This document shows positions 1 to 9,630 of a stretch of DNA of 64,000 nt, piece by piece (the first letter of the stretch is position 1; every line of letters begins with the position of its first letter). The notes beneath the pieces are model-generated. The model searched no databases. It was not told the DNA's origin and saw only the letters and a program-made list of their open reading frames with translations. The translations under genes were made by a program, and so were the position numbers. Source of the stretch: Palsa-504 sp963744575 (GTDB taxonomy: Bacteria > Actinomycetota > Actinomycetes > Streptosporangiales > Streptosporangiaceae); NCBI GenBank assembly GCA_963744575.1, contig CAVUUF010000025.1:62001-126000 (forward strand). Direction: 5' to 3'.

Positions 1-1
1 A

Positions 2-127
2 GGGCCGCCGGCCACGCTCACCTACGGGCAGAGCGTGACCGACGCCTGCCTCGACTTCGGCACCACCGCCGCCGTGCTGACCGAACTGGCCAACGCGGTC
101 AGTTCCCGACGGCAGGCAGCCGGGTGA
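2..127 (+). CDS. 3-deoxy-7-phosphoheptulonate synthase, class I, C-terminal fragment
   Basis: Only the last 41 codons are in the window; the gene starts upstream. The peptide contains YGQSVTDACLDF followed by an ELANAVSSRR tail, which matches the C-terminus of class I (AroF/G/H-type) DAHP synthases, where YGxSITDACI is strongly conserved. The enzyme joins phosphoenolpyruvate and erythrose 4-phosphate, the first step of the shikimate pathway. Its stop codon lies inside the 3' end of the convergent trpB2 gene (29-bp overlap), so the two aromatic amino-acid genes share a terminus. The family call rests on a short segment, so it is good but not certain. Confidence 0.8.
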   Translation, partial: GPPATLTYGQSVTDACLDFGTTAAVLTELANAVSSRRQAAG

Positions 128-1478
128 GGGCCTCGTCGATGCGCTCCTGGGACAGCTCGAAGTCCTCCATCTCGCCGGACAGGTAGCGCTCGTAGGCGGC
201 CATGTCGAAGTGCCCGTGGCCGCACAGCGCGGTGAGGATCACCTTCTCCTCACCGGATTCGGTGCAGCGCTTGGCCTCCTCGATGCAGGCCGCGAGCGCG
301 TGCGCCGGCTCCGGCGCCGGGATGATTCCTTCCGAACGGGCGAAGGTCACCGCGGCCGCGAAGCATTCTCGCTGCGGCTTGGCGACCGCCTCGAACAGGC
401 CGAGCTCGTACATGTGCGACAGCAGCGGCGACATGCCGTGGTAGCGCAGCCCGCCGGCGTGCACCGGGTCCGGGATGAAGTCGTGGCCGAGGGTGTGCAT
501 CTTCAGCAGCGGGGTGAACCCGGCCGTGTCGCCGAAGTCGTAGGCGTACCTGCCGCGGGTGAAGGACGGGCAGGCCGACGGCTCGACCGCGCGGATGACC
601 GGGTTGACCCGCCCGGCCAGCTTCTCCCGCAGGAACGGCAGGAACAGCCCGGCGAAGTTGGAGCCGCCGCCGGTGCAGCCGACGATCAGGTCCGGCGCGG
701 ACTCGCCGGCCACGGCGAACTGCGCCAGGGCCTCCTCGCCGATCACCGTCTGGTGCATGAGCACGTGGTTGAGCACGCTGCCCAGCGCGTACCTGGTGTC
801 CGCGCCCTGTCCACTCCCGGCGCCGGCCGCCTCGACCGCCTCGCTGATCGCGATGCCCAGGCTGCCTGGCGAGTCCGGGTGGAGGGCGAGCACCTCCGCG
901 CCGGCCTTGGTGGCCCGGGACGGGCTGGCGTGCACGGTGGCGCCCCAGGTTTCCATCATCGTGCGCCGGTACGGCTTCTGGTCGTAGGAGGCGCGGACCA
1001 TCCAGATCTCACAGTCGATGCCGAACTGCGCGCAGGCGAAGGCCAGCGCGCTGCCCCACTGCCCGGCCCCGGTCTCGGTGGTGAGCCGCTTGGTGCCCTC
1101 GGCCGCGTTGTAGTACGCCTGCGGGACCGCGGTGTTCGGCTTGTGCGACCCGGCGGGGGAGACGCCCTCGTACTTGTAGTAGATGCGCGCCGGGGTGTTC
1201 AGCGCCTTCTCCAGGCGGTGCGCCCGGTACAGCGGGGTGGGCCGCCACAGCCGGTAGACGTCGAGCACCTCGGCCGGGATGTCGAGGTAGGAGTCGGTGG
1301 CCACTTCCTGGCGGATGAGCTCCATCGGGAACAGCGGCGCCAGGTCTTCCGGGCCCACCGGCTGGCCCGTCCCCGGGTGCAGCGGCGGGGGTGGCGGCGC
1401 GGACAGGTCGGGGATCACGTTGTACCACTGGCGGGGGATCTCGGACTCATCCAGTGTGATCTTGGTGCGTTCGGTCAC
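99..1478 (-). CDS. trpB2: Tryptophan synthase beta chain-like, TrpB2 type
   Basis: PLP enzyme of 459 residues that condenses indole with serine. The GSHKPNTA motif around residue 113 carries the PLP lysine, ETGAGQWGSA is the TrpB2 signature, and GCTGGGSNFAG is the phosphate-binding loop. The N-terminal extension ending in a proline run (SAPPPPPLHP) and the length are those of TrpB2, which is usually not encoded next to trpA, and no trpA is nearby. The GTG start at 1478 is chosen because GGAGG lies five bases upstream; an earlier ATG at 1565 would add an unsupported leader. The 3' end overlaps the convergent DAHP synthase gene, so both neighbours belong to aromatic amino-acid synthesis. Confidence 0.93.
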   Translation of the reverse strand: MTERTKITLDESEIPRQWYNVIPDLSAPPPPPLHPGTGQPVGPEDLAPLFPMELIRQEVATDSYLDIPAEVLDVYRLWRPTPLYRAHRLEKALNTPARIYYKYEGVSPAGSHKPNTAVPQAYYNAAEGTKRLTTETGAGQWGSALAFACAQFGIDCEIWMVRASYDQKPYRRTMMETWGATVHASPSRATKAGAEVLALHPDSPGSLGIAISEAVEAAGAGSGQGADTRYALGSVLNHVLMHQTVIGEEALAQFAVAGESAPDLIVGCTGGGSNFAGLFLPFLREKLAGRVNPVIRAVEPSACPSFTRGRYAYDFGDTAGFTPLLKMHTLGHDFIPDPVHAGGLRYHGMSPLLSHMYELGLFEAVAKPQRECFAAAVTFARSEGIIPAPEPAHALAACIEEAKRCTESGEEKVILTALCGHGHFDMAAYERYLSGEMEDFELSQERIDEALTRLPAVGN

Positions 1479-1586
1479 GACGGCCTCCGATCTCCGGTGG
1501 GAACAGCTGTTCCGAACCATACGCCCGGCAGCAGCGCCCCGAAAGTCACCAGGCGGTGTAGCCACGCCCGTTCGGTCCCAAGATCG

Positions 1587-2999
1587 TTAGCCGACTAGCG
1601 TCTTGACCGCGGCGGCCAGCTCGGCCATGGCCTTCTTGGCGTCGGCGAAGTACATGCTGGTCTTGGGATCGAAGTACAGCTCGTTCTCCATGCCGGCGTA
1701 GCCGGTCCCCATCGAGCGCTTGATCACGATGATGGACCTGGCCTGGTCGACGTCGAGGATGGGCATGCCGGAGATGTCGTTGCCCGGGCGGCGGGCGGCC
1801 GGGTTGGTCACGTCGTTGGCCCCGATGACCAGGGCCACGTCGGTGCGGGCGAACTCCGGGTTGATCTCGTCCATCTCCACCAGCTGCGGGTAGGGCACGT
1901 TGGCCTCGGCCAGCAGCACGTTCATGTGGCCGGGCATCCGGCCGGCCACCGGGTGGATGGCGTAGCTGACCTCGATGCCGCGCTCTTCCAGCGTCGAGGC
2001 CAGCTCGGCCACGCCGTGCTGGGCCTGCGCGGCGGCCAGCCCGTAGCCGGGCACGATGATCACCTTGGACGCGTAGGCGAGCTGGATGGCGGCGTCGTCG
2101 GCCGCGATCGACCGGACGTGGGCGTCCGCCGCCGCCTGCACCGCCACCGCGCTGTCCCCGGTGCCGAACCCGCCCACGATGATGTTGGCCAGCGACCGGT
2201 TCATCGCGTCGGCCATCAGCTTGGTCAGGATGCTTCCGGACGCGCCCACCAGGGCGCCGGCCACGATCAGCGCCCAGTTCCCGATGACGAACCCGGCCAT
2301 CGCCACCGCGGTGCCGGTGAACGCGTTCAGCAGCGAGATCACCACCGGCATGTCCGCGCCGCCGATCGGCAGCACCATCATCACCCCGAACGCCAGCGAC
2401 GCCAGCGCCACGATGAGCAGCGCGGGCAGGCTGGCGGTGCTGAGCATGAACGCGGCGGTGCCGGTCGCGACGATGGCGAGAGCCAGGTTGAGCAGGCGAC
2501 TGCCCCGGAAGATGATCGGCTGGCCGGGGATGAACCCCTGCAGTTTGCCGGCCGCGATGATCGACCCGGAGAACGTCACCGAGCCGATGAGCACGTCGAG
2601 CACGGTGAACACCGACGTCGTGCCCAGCACGCCGGTGACCCGGGACTCGGCGTCGTAATAGCCGTAGATCGCCACCAGCGCGGCGGCGCCGCCGCCGACG
2701 GAGTTGAACGCCGACACCAGCTGCGGCATCGCCGTCATCTGCACGCCGCGGGCCGCCCACAGGCCCACCGCGGAGCCGATCAGCGAGCCGGCGACCAGCA
2801 CGATCCAGCCGGTCGTGGTGACCGTGCCGTCGTGGATCATCAGGACGAGCGTGGCGATGACGGCGATCACCATGCCGGTCATGGCCACCTGGTTGCCGCG
2901 GCGCGCGGTGGCCGGGCTGTTCATCAGGTGCAGGCCGACCACGAACAAGGCCGCCGTCAGCACGTAGACGAGCTGGATGTACCCGGTGAAACCGGTCAT
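1587..2999 (-). CDS. pntB: NAD(P) transhydrogenase subunit beta
   Basis: The 470-residue beta subunit of the proton-translocating transhydrogenase carries the second half of the membrane domain and the NADP(H)-binding domain III. About nine hydrophobic segments fill residues 1-270. Domain III follows, with the Rossmann loop GYGLAAAQAQH, the HPVAGRMPGHMNVLLAEA segment and VIGANDVTNPAA, all characteristic of PntB. Its ATG overlaps the pntAB stop codon by four bases, so the subunits are translationally coupled. The complex uses proton motive force to make NADPH from NADH. No missing residues were seen. Confidence 0.97.
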   Translation of the reverse strand: MTGFTGYIQLVYVLTAALFVVGLHLMNSPATARRGNQVAMTGMVIAVIATLVLMIHDGTVTTTGWIVLVAGSLIGSAVGLWAARGVQMTAMPQLVSAFNSVGGGAAALVAIYGYYDAESRVTGVLGTTSVFTVLDVLIGSVTFSGSIIAAGKLQGFIPGQPIIFRGSRLLNLALAIVATGTAAFMLSTASLPALLIVALASLAFGVMMVLPIGGADMPVVISLLNAFTGTAVAMAGFVIGNWALIVAGALVGASGSILTKLMADAMNRSLANIIVGGFGTGDSAVAVQAAADAHVRSIAADDAAIQLAYASKVIIVPGYGLAAAQAQHGVAELASTLEERGIEVSYAIHPVAGRMPGHMNVLLAEANVPYPQLVEMDEINPEFARTDVALVIGANDVTNPAARRPGNDISGMPILDVDQARSIIVIKRSMGTGYAGMENELYFDPKTSMYFADAKKAMAELAAAVKTLVG

Positions 3000-3379
3000 G
3001 ATCCGGCCCTGCCCATGCCTATCTTGCTGACCAGCCCCTTGAGGCCCTTGTGGCCGTTGAGCGACTCCAGCTCCGGCTGCCCCCCGGCGGCGGGCGTGAC
3101 CTTCTTGCGGAACATCTTCAGCATCCGCCCGGTCACCACGTAGCCGCCCACGACGTTCGCGCTGGCGAAGACCGCGGCCACGAAGCCGAGGATGTAGCCG
3201 GCCACGTTGTGCGCGGTGAGCGCGATCAGCATGGCGCCGACCAGCACGATGCCGTGGATGGCGTTGGTCGCCGACATCAGCGGGGTATGCAGCGTGGCCG
3301 GGACCTTCCCGATCACCTCGATGCCGACGAGCAGCGCGAGGATGAAGATGGTCAGGTCAGTCAGCAGTGCCGTCGACAC
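2996..3379 (-). CDS. pntAB: NAD(P) transhydrogenase subunit alpha, part 2 (membrane)
   Basis: Small membrane subunit of 127 residues, as expected for actinobacteria with a split alpha subunit. It begins VSTALLTDLTIFILALLVGIE and continues through the conserved KVPATLHTPLMSATNAIHG stretch, with four transmembrane segments. The GTG start at 3379 is preceded by GGAG at six bases and is the only start that gives the family N-terminus; longer readings run back through the proline-rich tail of pntAA. It overlaps pntAA by 23 bases and pntB by four, forming a tight three-gene operon. The extra hydrophilic C-terminal 35 residues are typical of this subfamily. Confidence 0.95.
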   Translation of the reverse strand: MSTALLTDLTIFILALLVGIEVIGKVPATLHTPLMSATNAIHGIVLVGAMLIALTAHNVAGYILGFVAAVFASANVVGGYVVTGRMLKMFRKKVTPAAGGQPELESLNGHKGLKGLVSKIGMGRAGS

Positions 3380-4595
3380 CGGTGTCTCCAAGGGTGGGGT
3401 GGGGGAGGGGCGCTGTGGGGCGGGGGAGGGGTACGGTGGGATGCGGGAAGGGCGCTGCGGGCGGGGGGACCAGGGCGCCCACGGCCGCGTGCACGATCTT
3501 GCCGTCATGCGCGATCACCACGCCGGCCTGGATCTCGTCGCTGGTGTCGATGGCCAGCGCGCCGCCGGAGGTCAGGTGCAGCAGCAACGCGGAGATGTTC
3601 CGCGAGTAGGCGTTCGAGGCCGCGGTCGGCACGGTGGCGGCCAGGTTCTCCGCGCCCACGATCGTGACCCCGTTGCCGGTCACGACCGTCTCGCCGGGCC
3701 GCGAGCCGGTCACGTTGCCGCCCAGCGCGCTGGCCCCCATGTCCACGATGACCGACCCGGGCGCCATCGCCTTGACCGCGTCCTCGGTCACCAGCAGCGG
3801 CGGCCTGCGCCCGGGTACCTGCGCCGTGGTGATCACCAGGTCGTGCCGGGCGATGTGGCCGGTCAGCTCCTCGGTCTGGGCCTGGCGCTCCTCGGCGGTC
3901 AGCTCGCGCGCGTAGCCGCCCTCGCCGGCCGTGGAGCTGACCGAGGTCAGCTCCACGAACGTGGCGCCGAGCGAGGTGATCTCGTCCTTCGAGCTCGGCC
4001 GCACGTCGTAGCCGCTCACCACCGCGCCGAGCCGGCGGGCGGTGCCGATCGCCTGCAGGCCGGCCACCCCGGTGCCGAGCACGAGCACCTTGGCCGGCCG
4101 GGCCGTGCCGGCCGCGGTGATCAGCAGCGGGAAGAACCGGCCGAACTCGCTCGCGGCGACCAGCACGGCCTTGTACCCGGCCACGTTCGACTGGGAAGTG
4201 AGCGCGTCCATCGGCTGCGCCCGGGACAGCGTGCGCGGCAGGCCGTCCAGGCTGATCGTGGTCACCCCCCGGGCCGCCAGCGTGGCGGCCAGTCCGGGAT
4301 CGGCCAGCGGAGCCAGCATGCCGATGACCGCCTGGCCCGGCCGCAGCTCGTCCACCGCCGCGGGCGAAGGCCTGGTGACGGTGAGGATCACGTCCGCGGT
4401 GCGGTAGATCTCGGCGGCGCTGACGATCGACGCGCCCGCGTCGGCATAGGCGGCGTCGGGCAGCCAGGCGCCGTCGCCGGCCCCGCTCTCCACCAGCACC
4501 TCGATCCCGGCGGGACGCAGCCGGCCGATCGCGTCCGGCACCAGGGCCACGCGACGCTCGCCCGGCGCGGTCTCCTTGACGACAGCTGCCTTCAT
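3357..4595 (-). CDS. pntAA: NAD(P) transhydrogenase subunit alpha, part 1 (NAD-binding)
   Basis: Soluble NAD(H)-binding domain I, 412 residues from ATG at 4595. The N-terminal ERRVALVPD and central VLVLGTGVAGLQAIGTARRLGA segments (alanine dehydrogenase/PntA Rossmann fold) identify it, as do the QAQTEEL and RPPLLVTED blocks. The final 30 residues are unusual: a proline-rich tandem repeat (PHPTVPLPRPTAPLPHPT) encoded by G-rich DNA on the opposite strand, overlapping the start of pntAB. The core enzyme looks intact. It is the first gene of the operon; a promoter should lie between 4596 and about 4680. Confidence 0.95.
   Translation of the reverse strand: MKAAVVKETAPGERRVALVPDAIGRLRPAGIEVLVESGAGDGAWLPDAAYADAGASIVSAAEIYRTADVILTVTRPSPAAVDELRPGQAVIGMLAPLADPGLAATLAARGVTTISLDGLPRTLSRAQPMDALTSQSNVAGYKAVLVAASEFGRFFPLLITAAGTARPAKVLVLGTGVAGLQAIGTARRLGAVVSGYDVRPSSKDEITSLGATFVELTSVSSTAGEGGYARELTAEERQAQTEELTGHIARHDLVITTAQVPGRRPPLLVTEDAVKAMAPGSVIVDMGASALGGNVTGSRPGETVVTGNGVTIVGAENLAATVPTAASNAYSRNISALLLHLTSGGALAIDTSDEIQAGVVIAHDGKIVHAAVGALVPPPAAPFPHPTVPLPRPTAPLPHPTLGDTGVDGTAD
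3392..3475 (+). repeat. G-rich tandem repeat with quadruplex-type pattern
   Basis: The plus strand reads GGGTGGGGTGGGGGAGGGG at 3392-3410, followed by further G runs up to about 3475. Four G-tracts separated by single bases satisfy a standard G-quadruplex pattern. The run encodes the repetitive proline-rich tail of PntAA on the minus strand and ends just before the pntAB start, so the mRNA here is C-rich and the G-rich strand is the template. Confidence 0.7.
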
Positions 4596-4750
4596 GCGCG
4601 CGACCTCGTATCCAATCTCCGGTTCTGCGGTCCTGCCGGAATCTGACCATATCCATCATGGCCCAGCCCGGTAGGGCCGTGGACCATGGCCCTGCAGGGT
4701 CCCAGGGCCCGATCCCTCCTCCGCAGGGTACCTATGCCCCAGGACTCCGA

Positions 4751-5467
4751 TCACGCCTCGGCGCGGAGGAGCTTGCTGATCTTCTCTCCGGCGGCCACCA
4801 CTGCGGCGGCGTGAATCCGCCCCGGCAACCTGGTCAGGCGCTCGATCGGACCGGACACCGAGACGGCGGCCAGCACCCGGCCGCTGGGTCCGCGCACCGG
4901 GGCGGACACCGACGCGACGCCCGGCTCACGCTCGGCCGCCGTGGCGGCCCAGCCGCGCCTGCGGACCTGGGCCAGCGTGGTCGCGGTGAACTTCGCCCCG
5001 CGCAACCCGCGGTGCATACGCCCGCCCTCCTCCCAGGCCAGCAGCACCTGGGCGGCCGAACCGGCCGTCATCGGCAGCGCGGCGCCGACCGGGACGGTGT
5101 CCCGCAGCCCGCTCGTCCGCTCGGCCGCGGCCACGCAGATACGCGTGTCGGCGTGCGGCCGGTACAGCTGTGCGCTTTCCCCGGTGACGTCCCTGAGCTG
5201 AACCAAGATGGGCTGCGCGATGGCGAGCAGCCGGTCCTCGCCGGCCGCGGCGGCCAGTTCGCCGATCTTCGGGCCGAGCACGAACCGGCCCTGCGCGTCG
5301 CGGGCCAGCATCCGGTGACTCTCCAGGGCGACCGCGATCCGGTGCGCGGTCGGCCGGGCGAGGCCGGTCGCCTTGACCAGTTGCGCGAGCGAAGCCGGGC
5401 CGCCCTCCAGGGCGGACAGCACGGAAACGGTCTTGTCCAGGACGCCGACTCCGCTAGAGTTGTTCAT
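4751..5467 (-). CDS. ndgR: IclR-family regulator, NdgR-like
   Basis: A 238-residue IclR protein. The N-terminal winged helix-turn-helix includes the LAQLVKATGLARPTAHRIA recognition region at about residues 25-45, and the C-terminal effector domain has the usual GSAAQVLLAWEE block. It is divergent from leuC-leuD, the arrangement of Streptomyces NdgR, which regulates leucine biosynthesis and other amino-acid genes. ATG at 5467 gives the family length; a start further up would run into the divergent promoter. An inverted repeat at 5482-5500 between the genes is a likely operator. The name is inferred from sequence and context, not from a direct test. Confidence 0.9.
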   Translation of the reverse strand: MNNSSGVGVLDKTVSVLSALEGGPASLAQLVKATGLARPTAHRIAVALESHRMLARDAQGRFVLGPKIGELAAAAGEDRLLAIAQPILVQLRDVTGESAQLYRPHADTRICVAAAERTSGLRDTVPVGAALPMTAGSAAQVLLAWEEGGRMHRGLRGAKFTATTLAQVRRRGWAATAAEREPGVASVSAPVRGPSGRVLAAVSVSGPIERLTRLPGRIHAAAVVAAGEKISKLLRAEA

Positions 5468-5481
5468 GTTATGAATATTGC

Positions 5482-5500
5482 CGTCTCGAAATGCGAGACG
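5482..5500. promoter_or_regulatory. Inverted repeat in the ndgR-leuC divergent promoter, candidate operator
   Basis: CGTCTCG-AAATG-CGAGACG is a perfect 7-bp inverted repeat lying 15 bases upstream of the ndgR start and 20 bases upstream of the leuC start. Its position in a very short divergent promoter suits an IclR dimer controlling both genes. This is a positional inference. Confidence 0.5.
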
Positions 5501-5519
5501 CAAGCGGAAGGGAGAGAGC

Positions 5520-6949
<1,430 letters not shown>

Positions 6950-6963
6950 AGGAGAGTCTCCCG

Positions 6964-7557
6964 ATGGAACCGTTCGTCACGCACGCAGGCCGCGCGGTGC
7001 CGCTGCGCCGCAGCAACGTGGACACCGACCAGATCATCCCGGCCGAGTACCTCAAGCAGGTGAGCCGGACCGGCTTCGGCCAGGGCCTGTTCGCCGCCTG
7101 GCGCGAGGACCCGTCCTTCGTGCTCAACCAGCCGCAGTACGCCGGCGCGACGATCCTGGTCGCCGGCACCGACTTCGGCACCGGATCGTCACGCGAGCAT
7201 GCGGTCTGGGCGCTCACCGACTACGGCTTCCGGGCCGTCATCGCCCCCCGCTTCGGCGATATCTTCCGGGGCAACGCGACCAAGGCCGGCCTGCTGCCGG
7301 TCGTCCTGCCGGAGGCCACCGTGATCGCCCTGCAGGACGCCGTCGAGGCGCAGCCAGGCACCGAGGTCGTGGTGGACCTGGACAACCGGGTCGTGCGGGC
7401 CGAAGCGGCCGGGATCAAGGCGCCCTTCGAGATCGATGACTACACCCGCTGGCGGCTGATGGAGGGCTTCGACGACATCGGCCTGACCCTGCGCCACGTC
7501 GACGACATCACCGCCTTCGAGCGCTCCCGCCCCGCCTGGCTCCCCGTCACCGCCTGA
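6964..7557 (+). CDS. leuD: 3-isopropylmalate dehydratase small subunit
   Basis: The 197-residue small subunit completes the LeuCD hydro-lyase. NVDTDQIIPAEYLK near the N-terminus and GTDFGTGSSREHAVWAL around residue 75 are the substrate-contact motifs of the family. ATG at 6964 follows GGAGAG. It is co-transcribed with leuC and probably controlled by the divergent NdgR-like regulator. The length and sequence are normal. Confidence 0.97.
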   Translation: MEPFVTHAGRAVPLRRSNVDTDQIIPAEYLKQVSRTGFGQGLFAAWREDPSFVLNQPQYAGATILVAGTDFGTGSSREHAVWALTDYGFRAVIAPRFGDIFRGNATKAGLLPVVLPEATVIALQDAVEAQPGTEVVVDLDNRVVRAEAAGIKAPFEIDDYTRWRLMEGFDDIGLTLRHVDDITAFERSRPAWLPVTA

Positions 7558-8058
7558 CCCGCCATCACCAGCTCACCGCCCCGCCCCGCCCCCTCCCGCC
7601 CCGCCGGGCACTGAACAGCATCGTTGCCACATCGATGCTGCCCTGACGACATCGTTTCCACATCGATACTGTTTCCGCCGGGCGCGGACCGGGGAGTGGG
7701 CCCCACGGACGGGGCCGATGGGGTGTGCGGGGCTGACGGGGTTTCTGAGGACAGGCGACGAGGCAGAGCTAGCTGCCGTCCGCGCGCCCCGCGGCTTACG
7801 CGGCCTGGGAAGCCGAGAGCGAACCGGGGATGCCGACACGCTGACCTGAGGCGTAAGCGTTCAGTGACGGATAGCCGATATTTGGATACTTTGCGTCTAT
7901 CTCTTGCCTGCTCAGGCGGGTGATCTGGACCGACACGCCGGCCAATCTGGCCATGGTCATTGTGCAACGACGCTAGATCGCCTACTTTCGGGCAGGTCAG
8001 AGGTCGCGGTCTCGTATCGGAGCCCACGCGACCTGTGGGGGAAATGCAGGAGTGAATC
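7558..8058. other. Non-coding spacer between leuD and the HU gene
   Basis: I see no convincing protein gene in these 501 bases. The left part (7611-7672) holds the CAGCATCG repeat cluster described separately. The right part is less GC-rich, with several T-rich stretches around 7877-7910, and must contain the promoter for the HU gene; I could not assign a clear -35/-10 pair. Confidence 0.7.
7611..7672. repeat. Cluster of two CATCG-(T/G)CCACATCGAT repeats, related to the ISKra4 ends
   Basis: CATCGTTGCCACATCGATGCTG at 7619 is followed about 33 bases later by a near copy (CATCGTTTCCACATCGATACTG). The first copy is bounded by CAGCATCG and CGATGCTG, an 8-bp inverted repeat. The same words (TGCCACATCGATGCTG, CAGCATCG) recur at 55894-55930 and 57148-57165 around the insertion sequence, so this looks like a solo relic of the same element or a shared repeat family. 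Confidence 0.6.
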
Positions 8059-8346
8059 ATGAACAAGCGTGAGCTGATCGATGCGATCTCGGGCCGGCTG
8101 GGCGACAAGAAATCCGCGACCGAAGCCTTGAACGCGGTGCTCGAGACCATCCAGTCCACCGTCGCCGCCGGCGACAAGGTGGCCATCACCGGGTTCGGCG
8201 TCTTCGAGAAGAGCGAGCGCTCCGCTCGCACGGCCCGTAATCCCGCCACCGGCGCGACCGTCCAGGTGCCGAAATCCTCAGTGCCCAAGTTCCGGGCCGG
8301 CGCGGATTTCAAGGCGCTCGTCAACGGCGACAAGCCCGCGAAGTAG
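8059..8346 (+). CDS. hup: HU-family nucleoid protein
   Basis: A 95-residue HU protein starting MNKRELIDAI. The GDKVAITGFGVFEKSERSARTARNPATG stretch contains the beta-arm with the conserved RxARNPxTG signature, and it ends FKALVNG. It binds and bends DNA as a dimer. There is no lysine-rich C-terminal tail, so it is the short actinobacterial form next to leuD (HupS position in Streptomyces), not the long HupA/Hlp form. ATG at 8059 follows GCAGGAG. It has its own upstream spacer and is likely monocistronic. Confidence 0.96.
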   Translation: MNKRELIDAISGRLGDKKSATEALNAVLETIQSTVAAGDKVAITGFGVFEKSERSARTARNPATGATVQVPKSSVPKFRAGADFKALVNGDKPAK

Positions 8347-8378
8347 CGCCAGCCATATCCGCACGAGGCGGCGGGCGG

Positions 8379-9548
8379 CTACCCGCACGAGGCGACGGCC
8401 AGAATGCAGGCGTCCCGAAAAACCGGGAATAACCGCAGGCCGGGGCGCTTGCGGAGGGCGGTCTGGATGATCCGCTCGACGAGTTGGGGCAGCGGCAGGC
8501 CGGAGGCGGCCCACATCATCGGGAAACCCGAGGCCGGGGTCATCCCGGGCATCGTGTTGATCTCGTTGACCAGGATCTCCCCGGCCGGGGTGTAGAAGAA
8601 GTCGACCCGGGCCAGGCCCTCGCAGGAGATCGCGTCGAACGCCGCGCAGGCCAGCCGCCTGATCTGGTCGGCCGCATCCGCGGGTACCGGCGCCGGGATC
8701 CGCATCGTGGTCGCCGAGGCCAGGTACTTAGCCTCGAAATCATAGAACGAAGAACCCGGGTCGACCACGACCTGCCCGGGCACGCTGGCCTCCGGCGGGC
8801 CGCCGTCGAGGCCTTCGAGCACCGCGCACTCGACTTCCATCCCGTCCACCGAGGCCTCGACCAGCACCTTGGGGTCGTACTCCCGGGCCGCCTCGATGGC
8901 CTCCTCCAGCCGATCAGAATCAATCACCCGGGTGATCCCGATGCTGGAGCCGCCGCGGGCCGGCTTGACGAACACCGGCCAGCCGAACAATTCGGCGATC
9001 TCGTCCAGGACCCGCTTGCGCTCGGAGACAAACCGCCAGTCCCGGTCGCGTACCAGCACGTACCGGCCGACCGGCAGGCCGCGCGCGGACATGAGCAGCT
9101 TCATGTACTCCTTGTCCATGCCGGCCGCGCTGGCGAACACGCCCGCGCCGGCGTACCTGGTGCCGGTCATCTCCAGCAGGCCCTGCAGCGTGCCGTCCTC
9201 GCCGTAGGCGCCGTGCAGCAGCGGCAGCACCACGTCCACCGAGCCGAGGTCCCGCGGCACCGAACCAGGGCTGGATACCTGCAAGACCGCGCCGGCCCGC
9301 GGGGTGACCTCCGCCCCGGGAACCGACACCGACTCCACCGAGGGCACGGAACCGGAGGACAGCGCCAGCCGGGCCGGGTCCCCCGCGGTGAGCACCCACC
9401 GCCCGTCGGCGGTGATGCCGATGGGCAGCACCTCGTAGCGCTCGGCGTCGATGGCGGACAGGATCAGGCCCGCGCTCGCGCAGGACACGGCGTGCTCGGT
9501 GCTGCGGCCGCCGAACACCACGGCGACCCGGATCTTTCGCTGCCCCAC
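8379..9548 (-). CDS. ddl: D-alanine--D-alanine ligase
   Basis: ATP-grasp ligase of 389 residues that makes the D-Ala-D-Ala dipeptide for peptidoglycan. VVFGGRSTEHAVS at the N-terminus, VFVKPARGGSSIGI, the omega-loop SSFYDFEAKY and the metal-binding VNEINTMPG are all present. The AKY tyrosine points to D-Ala rather than D-lactate as second substrate. GTG at 9548 follows GGGAGG at six bases; an earlier ATG would add a non-conserved leader. It is downstream of the trans-sulfuration enzyme, gpsA and plsC on the same strand, part of a conserved actinobacterial cluster. Confidence 0.96.
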   Translation of the reverse strand: MGQRKIRVAVVFGGRSTEHAVSCASAGLILSAIDAERYEVLPIGITADGRWVLTAGDPARLALSSGSVPSVESVSVPGAEVTPRAGAVLQVSSPGSVPRDLGSVDVVLPLLHGAYGEDGTLQGLLEMTGTRYAGAGVFASAAGMDKEYMKLLMSARGLPVGRYVLVRDRDWRFVSERKRVLDEIAELFGWPVFVKPARGGSSIGITRVIDSDRLEEAIEAAREYDPKVLVEASVDGMEVECAVLEGLDGGPPEASVPGQVVVDPGSSFYDFEAKYLASATTMRIPAPVPADAADQIRRLACAAFDAISCEGLARVDFFYTPAGEILVNEINTMPGMTPASGFPMMWAASGLPLPQLVERIIQTALRKRPGLRLFPVFRDACILAVASCG

Positions 9549-9630
9549 GTGTCCTCCCGTCCGCCCGCCCCCCGGGAAAGCCCCTGGAAAGCCCGGGCCC
9601 GAAGGCCGGGCCCGAAGCTGAACACCCAGG

